Assembly: GCF_025960875.1 (NCBI RefSeq)
Contig: NZ_JAODLR010000022.1
Coordinates: 1 to 64,000 of the forward strand
Direction of reading: 5' to 3'
DNA: 64,000 nucleotides
From: Crystallibacter permensis
GTDB lineage: Bacteria; Actinomycetota; Actinomycetes; Actinomycetales; Micrococcaceae
The notes below the pieces were generated by a model. The model saw nothing but the letters and a program-made list of their open reading frames with translations, did no database searches and was not told where the DNA came from. Shown one piece after another: positions 31,164-40,620 of this stretch (the stretch's first letter is position 1; each line of letters begins with the position of its first letter). The translations under genes and the position numbers were made by a program.

Positions 31164-32567
31164 ATGACAGCTTCGTCATTCCGTACCGACCACGATCTGC
31201 TGGGCTACCGGGACGTTCCTGCGGACGCCTACTGGGGCGTCCACAGCCTGCGGGCGCTGGAGAACTTCCCCATCACCGGCCAGCCGCTCTCAAGCAACGC
31301 CCATCTGGTCAGGGGCCTGGCGGCCGTGAAACTCGCAGCGGCGCGCACCAATGAAGAACTGGGCCTGCTCGACTCCGTCCGCGCCAACGCCATTGCCCAG
31401 GCCTGCCAGGAAATCATCGACGGCAAGCTGCACGAGCAGTTCGTCGTGGACGTTGTACAGGGCGGTGCGGGTACGTCCTCGAACATGAACGCCAACGAGG
31501 TCATCGCCAACCGGGCGCTGGAGATCCTCGGCCAGGCCAAGGGCGACTACTCCGAACTGCACCCCAACGACCATGTGAACCTGAGCCAGTCCACCAACGA
31601 TGTGTACCCCACCGCGGTCCGGGTGGCCACCATCAACAGCGTGCGCAGCCTGCTCGACGCCCTGGCCACGATGGAAGAAGCCTTCGCCGACAAGGCCGCG
31701 GAGTTCCGCACCGTGGTCAAGATGGGACGCACCCAGCTGCAGGACGCCGTGCCCATGACCCTGGGCCAGGAATTCGGGACCTACGCCGTGACCGTGGGCG
31801 AAGACCGCGAACGGCTCGCCGAAGCCACGCTGCTGATCCACGAGATCAACCTCGGCGCCACCGCCATCGGCACCGGTCTGAACGCCCCGGCCGGCTACAG
31901 CGAAGCGGCCTGCCGCCACCTGGCAGAAGTGACCGGCCTGCCCTTGGTCACCTCGGTGGACCTGATCGAAGCGACCCAGGACGTCGGGGCCTTTGTCCAC
32001 CTCTCCGGCGTGCTCAAGCGGGTGGCCGTGAAGCTGTCCAAGATCTGCAACGACCTGCGGCTGCTCTCCTCCGGCCCGCGCGCCGGGTTCGGCGAAATCA
32101 ACCTGCCGGCAGTGCAGTCCGGCTCGTCCATCATGCCCGGCAAGATCAACCCGGTGATTCCCGAGGTGGTCAGCCAGGTGGCATACGAGGTGGTCGGCAA
32201 CGACGTCACCATCACGATGGCCGCCGAATCCGGCCAGCTGCAGCTCAACGCGTTCGAGCCCATCATCGTGCACAGCCTGGACAAGAGCATTTCCCACCTC
32301 GAGGCCGCCTGCCGGACCCTGACCGAACGCTGCATCCGCGGCATCACAGCCAACACCGAACGGCTCCGGCTCACCGTGCAGCAGTCCATCGGCCTGGTCA
32401 CGGCGCTGAACCCGCGGCTCGGCTATGCCGCCGCAACCGCCATCGCCCAGGAAGCGCAGGCCACCGGCCGCGGCGTGGCCGAACTGGTCCTCGAGCACCA
32501 GCTGCTCACCGGTGCCGAACTGGATGAGCTGCTCTCGCCGGAGCGGCTCGCCAACCTCAGCAATTAA
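31164..32567 (+). CDS. aspA: aspartate ammonia-lyase
   Basis: At 467 residues it is the usual family length. The fumarase/aspartase signature GSSIMPGKINPVIPE lies near residue 320, with substrate-site segments TSSNMNANEVIANRA, HVNLSQSTNDVYPTA and GRTQLQDAVPMTLGQE. It turns aspartate into fumarate and ammonia. Position between asparaginase and an amino acid permease gives an uptake-to-fumarate route. The closely related class II fumarase is unlikely because of this context. Confidence 0.95.
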   Translation: MTASSFRTDHDLLGYRDVPADAYWGVHSLRALENFPITGQPLSSNAHLVRGLAAVKLAAARTNEELGLLDSVRANAIAQACQEIIDGKLHEQFVVDVVQGGAGTSSNMNANEVIANRALEILGQAKGDYSELHPNDHVNLSQSTNDVYPTAVRVATINSVRSLLDALATMEEAFADKAAEFRTVVKMGRTQLQDAVPMTLGQEFGTYAVTVGEDRERLAEATLLIHEINLGATAIGTGLNAPAGYSEAACRHLAEVTGLPLVTSVDLIEATQDVGAFVHLSGVLKRVAVKLSKICNDLRLLSSGPRAGFGEINLPAVQSGSSIMPGKINPVIPEVVSQVAYEVVGNDVTITMAAESGQLQLNAFEPIIVHSLDKSISHLEAACRTLTERCIRGITANTERLRLTVQQSIGLVTALNPRLGYAAATAIAQEAQATGRGVAELVLEHQLLTGAELDELLSPERLANLSN

Positions 32568-32624
32568 GTCCCCTCCCCCGCAATCCGCAACAGCAACCCA
32601 AGTCCCCCACCCAGAAGGACAACT

Positions 32625-34139
32625 ATGACTCCCCCACCCCAGGGACTCCTGAACGCCAAACCCGTTCACACCGACCACCCCTCCGACACCGCGCTGCACG
32701 CCGAGGACCAGGGCTACCACAAGGGCCTCAAGCCCCGGCAGATCCAGATGATCGCCATTGGCGGCGCCATCGGCACCGGCCTGTTCATGGGTGCCGGCGG
32801 CCGGCTGGCCGACGCCGGTCCCGCCCTGGTCCTGATCTACGCCATCTGCGGCTTCTTCGCCTTCCTGATCCTGCGGGCCCTGGGCGAACTGATCATGCAC
32901 CGGCCGTCGTCGGGCTCCTTTGTCTCCTACGCCCGCGAATTCTTCGGCGAAAAGGCGGCCTTCGCCACCGGCTGGCTGTATTGGCTCAACTGGGTCATGA
33001 CGGCCATTGTCGACGTCACCGCCGTGGCTCTGTACATGAACTTCTTCGCCAAATACTGGGCGCCCATCGGCGACGTGCCGCAGTGGGTCTTCGCCCTCGG
33101 CGCCCTGGTGCTGGTGCTGGGCCTGAACCTGGTCTCGGTGAAGGTCTTCGGCGAGCTGGAGTTCTGGTTCGCGCTGATCAAGGTAGTCTCCCTGGTCGCC
33201 TTCCTCTTGGTGGGCATCTACTTCGTCATCTTCGGCACTCCGCTGGAAGGCCATGAGGTCGGCTTCAGCCTGATCTCCGGCAATGGCGGCATCTTCCCCA
33301 ACGGGGTGATGCCGGCCATCGTGGTCATCCAGGGCGTGGTCTTCGCCTACGCCTCGATCGAGCTGATCGGCACCGCCGCCGGCGAGACCAAGAACCCCGA
33401 AAAGGTCATTCCGCGGGCCATCAACACCGTGATCCTGCGCATCGCTGTCTTCTACGTCGGCTCGCTGGTGCTGCTGTCCCTGCTGCTGCCGTACACCGCC
33501 TACAAGGCTGGCGAAAGCCCGTTCGTGACGTTCTTCGGCACTATCGGCGTGGCCGGCGTCGACGCCATCATGAACCTCGTGGTGCTCACCGCAGCGCTCT
33601 CCTCGCTGAACGCCGGCCTCTACTCCACCGGTCGCATCATGCGCTCCATGTCCGTCTCCGGCTCCGCCCCCAAGTTCGCCGGCCGGATGAATAAATCCGG
33701 CGTACCATACGGCGGCATTGCCCTCACCGCAGTCGTCGCACTGTTGGGCGTGGCCCTCAACGCCATCGTGCCGGCGAAGGCCTTCGAGATCGTCCTCAAC
33801 GCCGCCGCCATCGGCATCATCAGCGCCTGGGGCATGATCATCCTGTGCCAACTGAAGCTGGGCCATTGGGCGAAGAAGGGCTTGCTGTCCCGGCCGGCCT
33901 TCCGGCTGCCCGGGGCGCCGTTCACCGGCTACCTGACGCTGGCCTTCCTCGCCGCGGTACTGGTACTGATGGCCTTCGATACCCCGGTGGGCACCTGGAC
34001 CGTGGCCTCGCTGGCCATCATCATCCCGGCGCTCATGTTCGGCTGGTACCGCTGCCGCGACAACATCTACGCCATCGCCGCACGGCGCGAGGCAGAAGAG
34101 GCGCGGTCCCAGGCCGAGTCCGTCTCCTCCGACGTCTGA
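32625..34139 (+). CDS. amino acid permease (asparagine/aspartate, AnsP-like)
   Basis: A 504-residue APC-superfamily permease with about 12 membrane segments. The entry motif is typical ([20 protein letters not shown], then TGLFMGAGG), as is the sugar-free AAT family loop ([13 protein letters not shown]). It probably imports asparagine by proton symport into the same operon's asparaginase pathway. The start is ATG 32625, with AGAAGGA upstream. A strong terminator follows 22 bp after the stop, closing the operon. Confidence 0.9.
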   Translation: MTPPPQGLLNAKPVHTDHPSDTALHAEDQGYHKGLKPRQIQMIAIGGAIGTGLFMGAGGRLADAGPALVLIYAICGFFAFLILRALGELIMHRPSSGSFVSYAREFFGEKAAFATGWLYWLNWVMTAIVDVTAVALYMNFFAKYWAPIGDVPQWVFALGALVLVLGLNLVSVKVFGELEFWFALIKVVSLVAFLLVGIYFVIFGTPLEGHEVGFSLISGNGGIFPNGVMPAIVVIQGVVFAYASIELIGTAAGETKNPEKVIPRAINTVILRIAVFYVGSLVLLSLLLPYTAYKAGESPFVTFFGTIGVAGVDAIMNLVVLTAALSSLNAGLYSTGRIMRSMSVSGSAPKFAGRMNKSGVPYGGIALTAVVALLGVALNAIVPAKAFEIVLNAAAIGIISAWGMIILCQLKLGHWAKKGLLSRPAFRLPGAPFTGYLTLAFLAAVLVLMAFDTPVGTWTVASLAIIIPALMFGWYRCRDNIYAIAARREAEEARSQAESVSSDV

Positions 34140-34161
34140 CACCGACACCCCACGCGGACCC

Positions 34162-34205
34162 AAGGTCCGGCAGCGGTGCCCATCCGGGTACGGCTGCCGG
34201 ACCTT
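34162..34205 (+). terminator. terminator of the Asn/Asp operon
   Basis: Perfect 13-bp arms AAGGTCCGGCAGC (34162-34174) and GCTGCCGGACCTT (34193-34205) with an 18-nt loop lie directly after the permease. There is no U-tract, as is common in actinobacteria. Confidence 0.85.
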
Positions 34206-34281
34206 CGCCTTGGAACGCGCGATAATCGAAAGGGCGGCCGGAAACCGGCCGGTGTGCCGGCTGGAATCCGTGGGAGGGCCT

Positions 34282-35484
34282 TTGCGCGAGAAACTGTGGA
34301 CCAGGAATTTCGTGCTGACCATCGGTACCAACCTGTTCATCTACATGGTTTTCTACCTGCTGATGACCTCGATGGCGCTGTACGCGCTGGAACGGTTCCA
34401 GGCAGCGGACAGCGCCGCCGGCTTCGCCTCGAGCGCGTTCATCGTCGGCGCACTGGTGTCACGGTTCTTCGCCGGCATCCTGCTGGACAGGGTGGGGCGG
34501 CGCCGGATCCTGCTGCTGGCCCTGCTGGTGTTCGTTGCGGTGTCCGTACTGTACATCCCCGCCGGGTCGCTCCAGTTGCTGCTCGTGCTGCGCCTGATCC
34601 ACGGTGCCGCCTTCGGGTTGGCGCACACCGCCGTGACCACCGGGGCGCAGGCACTGATCCCGCGGGCCCGGCGCAGCGAAGGCACCGGCTACTTCGCGTC
34701 CTCGACAACCATCGCTACCGCCCTGGGCCCGTTCCTCGCCGTGCTGCTGGCCAACGGCGCGGATTTCCAGGCCGTGTTCTGGTTCAGCGCCGCCTGCTCG
34801 GCGGCCGCCTTCGCCGTCGCCCTTGCCCTGCGCCTGCCCGAGAACGACGACGACGATGGCGCCATGGATGCAGAAGCGGAACCGGAGGGTCGGGCGGCCC
34901 GCGTGCTGGCCGCCGTCATCGAACCGCGGGCACTGCCTGTCGCCAGCATCGTGCTGGTGGCGGGCCTGGCTTACTCGGGCGTGCTGTCCTTCCTGACCTC
35001 GTACGCGGCAGCGAGCGGCGACCCCTCAGCCGCTGGCCTGTATTTCCTGGTCTTCGCCGCGGCGGTGCTGGTCTCGCGGCTGTCCGTGGGGCGGCTCCAT
35101 GACCGCAGGGGCGACAACGTTGTCATGTATCCGTCGCTGCTGATCTTCGCCGTCGGGCTGGCAGTGCTGGCGGCCGGGTCCTCGCCGGCGACGGTTACCG
35201 TGGCCGGCATCCTGACCGGTTTCGGCTTCGGCACCCTGGTCCCGTGCAGCCAGGCGATCGTGGTCAACTCCGTGCCGGCACGGCGGCTGGGCACCGCCAT
35301 CGCCACCTACTATCTGATGTTCGACGTCGGCACCGGCTTCGGCCCGGTCCTGCTGGGCCTGCTGATTCCGCTCGCCGGATACCAGGGCATGTACGTCGCC
35401 ACGGGTGTACTCATGATCGCCTGCATCGGGCTCTACTTCGCAGTGCACGGCCGCAGGGCTCCGAGCGAAACGACGCGTGTGTAG
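34282..35484 (+). CDS. MFS transporter
   Basis: Twelve predicted membrane segments with the MFS loop signature between helices 2 and 3 (FAGILLDRVGRRRILLL) and its second-half echo (RLSVGRLHDRRGDNV). The central loop is acidic (ENDDDDGAMDAEAE). I start at TTG 34282, preceded by GGGAGGG; the frame is open to 34210, but that start has no ribosome site and lies next to the terminator. The sequence resembles drug/metabolite exporters of the SetA/YhhS kind. The substrate is unknown; proximity to the Asn operon may be accidental because of the intervening terminator. Confidence 0.85.
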   Translation: MREKLWTRNFVLTIGTNLFIYMVFYLLMTSMALYALERFQAADSAAGFASSAFIVGALVSRFFAGILLDRVGRRRILLLALLVFVAVSVLYIPAGSLQLLLVLRLIHGAAFGLAHTAVTTGAQALIPRARRSEGTGYFASSTTIATALGPFLAVLLANGADFQAVFWFSAACSAAAFAVALALRLPENDDDDGAMDAEAEPEGRAARVLAAVIEPRALPVASIVLVAGLAYSGVLSFLTSYAAASGDPSAAGLYFLVFAAAVLVSRLSVGRLHDRRGDNVVMYPSLLIFAVGLAVLAAGSSPATVTVAGILTGFGFGTLVPCSQAIVVNSVPARRLGTAIATYYLMFDVGTGFGPVLLGLLIPLAGYQGMYVATGVLMIACIGLYFAVHGRRAPSETTRV

Positions 35485-35553
35485 CCAGCGTCTCCGTTCG
35501 CTGGTTGCAAGACGCGTTCTCCCTGACGGTGGCCCGGCGTAAAGTCTGAAGAC

Positions 35554-36207
35554 ATGAGCGAACATGTTGGCCATAACCCTGGCGATACGGAAGTACCGGA
35601 CGATTTTTGGGAATCCTTCTACGCCGAACGGGACCAGATCTGGAGCGGCAACCCGAACGCGATGCTGGTCCGCGAGGCGTCTGACCTGCAGCCCGGCAAT
35701 GCCTTGGAATTGGGCTGCGGAGAAGGCGCGGATGCCATTTGGCTGGCGGCGCAGGGCTGGCAGGTTACCGGCATCGACGTCTCGGGGCTCGCCTTGGAAC
35801 GGGCGGCGAAGCATGCCGAGGACGCCGGTGTGGCGGAGAAGATCCAGTGGCTGAAGCGGGATCTGTCCAGTTGGGAGCCGACAACCCAGTACGATCTGGT
35901 TTCAGCCCAGTTCCTGCATTCACCGGTCGAGCTGCCCCGCAACAGCATCCTCGCCGCGGCGGCGCGGGCGGTTGCCCCCGGCGGCGCTTTGCTGGTGGTC
36001 GGGCACGAGTCCTTCCCGTCCTGGTCCAAGCATCCCGAACCCCATGAGCCGCTGCCCACCGCCGCGGAGCTTGCGGTGGAACTGGGGCTAAACGCCCCGG
36101 ACTGGTCGCTGGAAACGGTTGACTCGGTGGTCCGCGATATTACCGGGCCGGAGGGACAGACCGACACGCTTACCGACAGCGTGCTGCTGGCCCGCCGCGC
36201 CGGATAG
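35554..36207 (+). CDS. class I SAM-dependent methyltransferase
   Basis: Residues 45-75 carry SAM motif I (ALELGCGEGADAIWLAAQG) followed by the acidic loop residue in VTGIDVSGLALERAA. Later motifs are AQFLHSPVE and PGGALLVVGHE. The N-terminal segment DDFWESFYAERDQIWSGNPN is the cap seen in the thiopurine methyltransferase/TehB-like subgroup, so a small-molecule or metalloid substrate is more likely than RNA or protein. It is a single gene with a bidirectional terminator after it. Confidence 0.9.
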   Translation: MSEHVGHNPGDTEVPDDFWESFYAERDQIWSGNPNAMLVREASDLQPGNALELGCGEGADAIWLAAQGWQVTGIDVSGLALERAAKHAEDAGVAEKIQWLKRDLSSWEPTTQYDLVSAQFLHSPVELPRNSILAAAARAVAPGGALLVVGHESFPSWSKHPEPHEPLPTAAELAVELGLNAPDWSLETVDSVVRDITGPEGQTDTLTDSVLLARRAG

Positions 36208-36232
36208 AACAGCCGGATAGAACACCTGATTA

Positions 36233-36277
36233 ACGACGTCGGCACCCGGCCAGGTTCTTACCCTTGGCCGGGTGCCG
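36233..36277. terminator. bidirectional terminator between methyltransferase and CitMHS genes
   Basis: Arms CGGCACCCGGCCA (36240-36252) and TGGCCGGGTGCCG (36265-36277) pair perfectly around a 12-nt loop between two convergent genes. The left side is preceded by ACGACGT, so the segment 36233-36245 reads ACGACGTCGGCAC, the head shared with the hairpins at 13496 and 63831. Confidence 0.85.
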
Positions 36278-36295
36278 CTCATCAGTTGCTGAGGC

Positions 36296-37822
36296 TTAGT
36301 CCCACGGGATGGCGCCGAGCAGGATGCCCACGGCGAGCATCACCAGCGAGACCACAGCGGCACGCCAGAGCACCTTCTTGTGGTGGTCGCCCAGCTCGAC
36401 GCTGGCCAGTGAAACCAGCAGCAGGATCGCGGGAACCAGCGGGCTCTGCATGTGCACCGGCTGCCCGGTGATGGATGCACGGGCCATTTCAGCCGGGGTG
36501 ACGCCGAAGTGGCTGGCAGTCTCGCTCAGCACCGGCAGCACGCCGAAGTAGAACGCGTCATTGCTCATGAAGAAGGTCATCGGGATGCTGAGCAGTCCGG
36601 TGATCACGGCCATGTACGGGCCCATCGAGTCCGGGATGATGTCGACCAGCCAGGCAGCCATGGCGTCCACCATGCCGGTGCCGTTGAGCACGCCGGTCAG
36701 TACGCCGGCGGCCATAACCATGGAAACCACGGCCAGCACGCTCTGGGCATGGGCCACCAGCTGCGTCGCCTGGTCCTTGACCTTGGGGAAGTTCACCAGC
36801 AGGGCAATCGCGGCGCCAACCATGAAGACAAAGGCCAGCGGCACGATGTCCAGCACGAGGACCACCATGACAGCGGTGGTCAGGGCCAGGTTGAACCAGA
36901 ACAGCTTGGGGCGCAGCGTGGCGCGGTTGGGATCCAGCGCGGAACCGGTCAGCGACGCGTCCGCGTTCTCCACCTGTTCCGGCGCGTCCAGCACGGCGAC
37001 GGAACCGCCGCCACCCTGGCCGCTCGAAGAACCAACGACGGCGGTGCCGCCGTTACCTCCGTTGCCGCCGCGTCCGTTGCCGGCACCCGTGCCGGCCGAT
37101 GCGGAACCGCCGCCAGCAAAACTGGCTGCAGCGCCGCCGTCGTTGTTTGCGCTGCCGTTGGCACTACCCTTGGCGTTGCCGCCGGCGTTCCAGAACTCCG
37201 GCTTGGCGTTGGCCAGGCGCTTGCGCTCGTGCAGGCCGAGGGTCCAGGCGAAGACCATGACCACCAGGATGCCGGCGATCAGGGACGGGATCATGGGGAC
37301 GAAGACGTCGGTGGGCGAGACGTCCAGGGCGGCGGCGGCGCGTGCCGTGGGACCGCCCCAGGGGACAATGTTCATGGTGCCGTTGGCCAGGCCGGCCACA
37401 CAGGTGAGGACCACCGGGCTCAGGCCCAGGCGCAGGTAGATCGGCAGCATCGCCGCGGTGGTGAGGATGAAGGTGGTGGAACCGTCGCCGTCCAGCGATA
37501 CGACGGCGGCCAGCACGGCCGTGCCCAGGACCACCTTGGCCGGGTCGTTGCCCAGCGTGCGCAGGATGAAGCGCACCAGCGGGTCGAACAGCCCGACGTC
37601 GATCATCAGGCCGAAGAAGATGATGGCGAACATCAGCAGCGCGGCCGTGGAAGTCAGGGACTTCATCGATTCCAGGACCATCTCGCCGAGGCCGAGGCCG
37701 GCGCCGGCGAAGAGGCCGAAGATGGTGGGGACCAGGATGAGCGCCAACACCGGTGTCAGCTTCTTGGTCATGATCAGTGCCATAAAGACCGCGATCATCG
37801 CGAATCCGAGGAATACCAGCAC
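36296..37822 (-). CDS. CitMHS family citrate transporter
   Basis: A 508-residue transporter with about 12 membrane segments. The family signatures are in the N-terminal half: LFDPLVRFILRTLGNDPAKVVLG, the VVSLDGDGSTTFI motif, and GTMNIVPWGGPTARAA. CitMHS proteins import citrate as a complex with a divalent metal by proton symport. Between the halves, near residues 206-285, is an unusual Gly/Asn/Ala/Ser-rich insert of some 70 residues. It is divergent from the CitA/CitB-type two-component genes, its probable regulators. Confidence 0.92.
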   Translation of the reverse strand: MLVFLGFAMIAVFMALIMTKKLTPVLALILVPTIFGLFAGAGLGLGEMVLESMKSLTSTAALLMFAIIFFGLMIDVGLFDPLVRFILRTLGNDPAKVVLGTAVLAAVVSLDGDGSTTFILTTAAMLPIYLRLGLSPVVLTCVAGLANGTMNIVPWGGPTARAAAALDVSPTDVFVPMIPSLIAGILVVMVFAWTLGLHERKRLANAKPEFWNAGGNAKGSANGSANNDGGAAASFAGGGSASAGTGAGNGRGGNGGNGGTAVVGSSSGQGGGGSVAVLDAPEQVENADASLTGSALDPNRATLRPKLFWFNLALTTAVMVVLVLDIVPLAFVFMVGAAIALLVNFPKVKDQATQLVAHAQSVLAVVSMVMAAGVLTGVLNGTGMVDAMAAWLVDIIPDSMGPYMAVITGLLSIPMTFFMSNDAFYFGVLPVLSETASHFGVTPAEMARASITGQPVHMQSPLVPAILLLVSLASVELGDHHKKVLWRAAVVSLVMLAVGILLGAIPWD

Positions 37823-38016
37823 AACAACTCCTTAAAACAGCAGGCCGGGTGCGTGTGACCGGCCTTACAAACTGTAGGGTGGGCCCGATCACGGATGGCG
37901 CTTTAGTTCACTTGAGGTGCATACTGCTTATTGCGCACGTTTTGCTCATTTAGCTCACAGGGCCGCCGATCTGTCGGATCGCGGGCGCTGTATCCGCCGG
38001 ATCCACAGGAGGAATG
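37823..38016. promoter_or_regulatory. divergent citM / citAB control region
   Basis: This 194-bp region holds both promoters. Near-identical direct repeats TTTAGTTCAC (37902-37911) and TTTAGCTCAC (37949-37958) lie 47 bp apart in an AT-richer part; the second is preceded by TTGCTCA, a partial third copy. They are candidate response-regulator sites. The ribosome site AGGAGG of the sensor kinase is at 38007-38012. Confidence 0.5.
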
Positions 38017-39849
38017 ATGGAATCCTCCCCCACCCGCACCCTGCGGCCGGGCTTTTCGGCCCGTATGCTGCTGATGCAGCTGGGCGTGGTGGCGCTGGTG
38101 GTGCTGCTCTCGGCCGTGGTCTACGGCTGGCTGACGTATGAACGGCTCGGCGACGAAGCCGAAGACCAGGCGCTGGCCGTCGCGCGCACAGTGGCTGCCT
38201 CCGGTGATGTGCGCGCGGGCGTCTTTGCCCTGGCCGATGCCGGCCCGGAAGAACTTGCCGCCGAGGTGCTGGCCGAGGGAGAACTGCAGCCGCTGGCCGA
38301 GGACGTGCGGCTGCGCACCGGCGCCCTGTTCGTGGTGATTACCGACGACGCCGGCCTGCGGCTCTCGCACCCGGATCCGGATCTGCTGGGCCAGCGGGTC
38401 AGCACCGATCCGAGCGAGGCCTTGAGCGGGCGCGAAGTCACGGTGCAGGAGCAGGGCACGCTGGGCCATTCCGCCCGGGCCAAAGTGCCGGTCTACGCGC
38501 CGGGCAGCTCCTCCCGGGTGGTCGGAGAGGTCAGTGTGGGCTTCTCCAGCAAGGACATTCTCGAAGGCCTCGGCGGCAGCATCCTGCCGATCGCCCTCAC
38601 CGCCGCCGGTGCGCTGGGTCTGGGCACCCTGGCTTCGCTCTGGCTGGGGCGGCGGCTGAAGCGGCTGACCCTGGGCCTGGAGCCGGAGGAGATCGCTGCC
38701 CTGACGCAGGACCAGGAGGCGGTGCTGCGCGGCGTGGACGAAGGGGTCATCGGCGTCTCCGCGGACCGCCGCATCACGGTGTTCAACCGCGAGGCGAAGC
38801 GGCTGCTCGGGATGGACATCGCTACCGAAATCGTGGGCTTGCCGCTGGACAAAGCCAGCCTCCCGCCGTCGTTCTCCGCGCTGTTGGACGCGGCTACACC
38901 GCAGTCCCCCACGGTGGAACAGGTGGTCGGGTCCCGGGTGCTGATCCTGACCGCCCGCGCCGTACAGCCCAGCCGCAAACCGGGCCGCCGCGGCTACCGC
39001 CCATGGGCCGCCGCAGAAGAGGCCGCCGCCGAGAGGGCCGCCGCGCCGGAGCTCGGCTGGGTGATCATGCTGCGCGACCGGACCGAGCTGCAGTCGCTCA
39101 CCCGCCAGCTCGACGCCGTCGGCGCGCTCACCACGGCCCTGCGCGCGCAGCGGCACGAATTCGCCAACCGGCTGCACACGGTCTCGGGCCTGCTGGGCAT
39201 CGGCGATTACGCCGCGGCGCAGAACTACATGGGCACGATCATGAAAACCGGGCCGCTGAACTACCCGGCCGAGCAGTCCGAGCTGCTGCGCGACCCGTAC
39301 CTGCAGGCCTTCATCGGGGCCAAGAGCGTGGAGGCGGCCGAGCGCGGCGTCACGCTGCGGATCGGCCCGGAGACCCTGATCCGCGGCCGCATCACCGACC
39401 CCCAGGACGTGACCACCGTGATCGGCAACCTGATCGACAACGCCGTGCGGGCGGCGGTGCATGGCAGCAACGCCGAGCGCTGGGCCGAGGTCGAACTGCT
39501 GGACGAGCTCACCGAGGACGGCGGCGTCCTGCACCTGGTGGTCGCCGACTCGGGTGACGGCTTGGCGCGGCTGGCACAGGAAACCGTGGCAAACAACGAC
39601 GGCGGCGGCTCACCGTTCGAGCGCATCTTCACCGAGGGATTCTCCACCGCCGAAACGGCCGGAGACAGCCTGCAGGATGTGCACGGCCAAGGCTTCGGCC
39701 TGCCGCTGAGCAGGCAGCTGGCCCGCCGCCGCGGGGGCGATGTCTGGGTGGCGGAATCCGGCCAGCCCGGCGGCCCCGGCGCGGTCTTCTGCGCCAGACT
39801 GCCCGGAACAGTTGCCCCGAAGGAACCAGGAGAGATGCATGACGAATGA
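38017..39849 (+). CDS. CitA/DcuS-type sensor histidine kinase
   Basis: Membrane segment 1 (LLMQLGVVALVVLLSAVVYGWL) is followed by an extracellular PAS-like (PDC) domain of about 135 residues (TGALFVVITDDAGLRLSHPDP), membrane segment 2 (ILPIALTAAGALGLGTLASLWL), a cytoplasmic PAS domain (GVIGVSADRRITVFNREAKRLLG), the phosphoacceptor helix with AQRHEFANRLHTVSGLL, and a HATPase domain (NLIDNAVRAAV, GDGL, HGQGFGLPLSRQLA). This is the layout of citrate/fumarate sensors. ATG 38017 is preferred over 38014 because of spacing from AGGAGG. Its end overlaps the response regulator gene by 11 bp. Confidence 0.93.
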   Translation: MESSPTRTLRPGFSARMLLMQLGVVALVVLLSAVVYGWLTYERLGDEAEDQALAVARTVAASGDVRAGVFALADAGPEELAAEVLAEGELQPLAEDVRLRTGALFVVITDDAGLRLSHPDPDLLGQRVSTDPSEALSGREVTVQEQGTLGHSARAKVPVYAPGSSSRVVGEVSVGFSSKDILEGLGGSILPIALTAAGALGLGTLASLWLGRRLKRLTLGLEPEEIAALTQDQEAVLRGVDEGVIGVSADRRITVFNREAKRLLGMDIATEIVGLPLDKASLPPSFSALLDAATPQSPTVEQVVGSRVLILTARAVQPSRKPGRRGYRPWAAAEEAAAERAAAPELGWVIMLRDRTELQSLTRQLDAVGALTTALRAQRHEFANRLHTVSGLLGIGDYAAAQNYMGTIMKTGPLNYPAEQSELLRDPYLQAFIGAKSVEAAERGVTLRIGPETLIRGRITDPQDVTTVIGNLIDNAVRAAVHGSNAERWAEVELLDELTEDGGVLHLVVADSGDGLARLAQETVANNDGGGSPFERIFTEGFSTAETAGDSLQDVHGQGFGLPLSRQLARRRGGDVWVAESGQPGGPGAVFCARLPGTVAPKEPGEMHDE

Positions 39850-40501
39850 CCTGCAGGTGCTCATTGTCGACGACGACTTCCACGTTGGCCGCCTGCACGC
39901 CAGCTACGTCGAGGCGGTCCCCGGCTTCACCGCGCTGCCGCCGGCCGGCACCGCTGAGCAGGCGCTGCGTGTGGTGCACGCCCGGGAACCGGACCTCATC
40001 CTGCTGGACGTGTACCTGCCCGATGCCCTCGGCCTGGACCTGCTGCGGACCCTGGATGTTGACGTCATCATGCTGACGGCCGCCGCCGATGCGGCCTCGG
40101 TCCGCAAGGCCCTGCGCCGCGGCGCGCTCGGCTACCTGATCAAGCCCTTCACCGCCGACCAGCTGACCCGGAAGCTGCGGGCGTATGCCCGCTACCGCCG
40201 GCTGCTCGCCAACCAAAGTGCCGTGGACCAGGACACGGTGGAACGCGCCCTGCACGCACTCCACGCCGGGGAGGCGCCGGGTTCGGGCCGTGCTCGTTCG
40301 GCCACGGAGACGTCGGTACTGGAAGCCCTGGAACCCGGAACACAGAAATCCGCCGCGGACGTGGCCCGGCAGGTCGGCATCTCGCGGGCTACCGCCCAAC
40401 GCTACCTTTCGGCGCTGGCCGACGACGGCGCCGTCGAAATCCATCTTCGCTACGGCAGCACCGGTCGGCCCGAACACCGCTACGGCCCGGTGGGACCGTA
40501 A
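39839..40501 (+). CDS. CitB/DcuR-family response regulator
   Basis: The receiver domain has the acidic pocket VDDD at the start, the phosphoacceptor Asp in LILLDVYLP, the Thr in IMLTAAAD and the Lys in LIKPF. After a linker, a helix-turn-helix (KSAADVARQVGISRATAQRYLSAL) and a wing (YGSTGRPEHRYG) follow. The ATG overlaps the end of the kinase gene. It presumably activates the divergent citrate transporter gene in response to extracellular citrate. Confidence 0.93.
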   Translation: MTNDLQVLIVDDDFHVGRLHASYVEAVPGFTALPPAGTAEQALRVVHAREPDLILLDVYLPDALGLDLLRTLDVDVIMLTAAADAASVRKALRRGALGYLIKPFTADQLTRKLRAYARYRRLLANQSAVDQDTVERALHALHAGEAPGSGRARSATETSVLEALEPGTQKSAADVARQVGISRATAQRYLSALADDGAVEIHLRYGSTGRPEHRYGPVGP

Positions 40502-40558
40502 CCTAAACCGCCGAATGGTGCTTTCAGGTGCGCGCCCCTTCCGTTCCCGGCACGCAGC

Positions 40559-40591
40559 GAGGCCCCCTGTCCGATACCGGCAGGAGGCCTC
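40559..40591 (+). terminator. terminator of the two-component operon
   Basis: Arms GAGGCCCCCTG (40559-40569) and CAGGAGGCCTC (40581-40591) pair with one mismatch around an 11-nt loop. A T-rich stretch (TGGTTTCTTGTTTT) follows, giving a more classical intrinsic terminator than others here. It may also serve the convergent FG-GAP gene. Confidence 0.8.
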
Positions 40592-40620
40592 ACTGGTTTC
40601 TTGTTTTGGTCAGATCTGGA

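Noticed and set aside
31290-34340. A 1016-codon minus-strand frame opposite aspA and the permease
   Set aside because: It is the antisense of two clear enzymes, with His/Gly/Asp-rich low-complexity translation typical of high-GC shadows.
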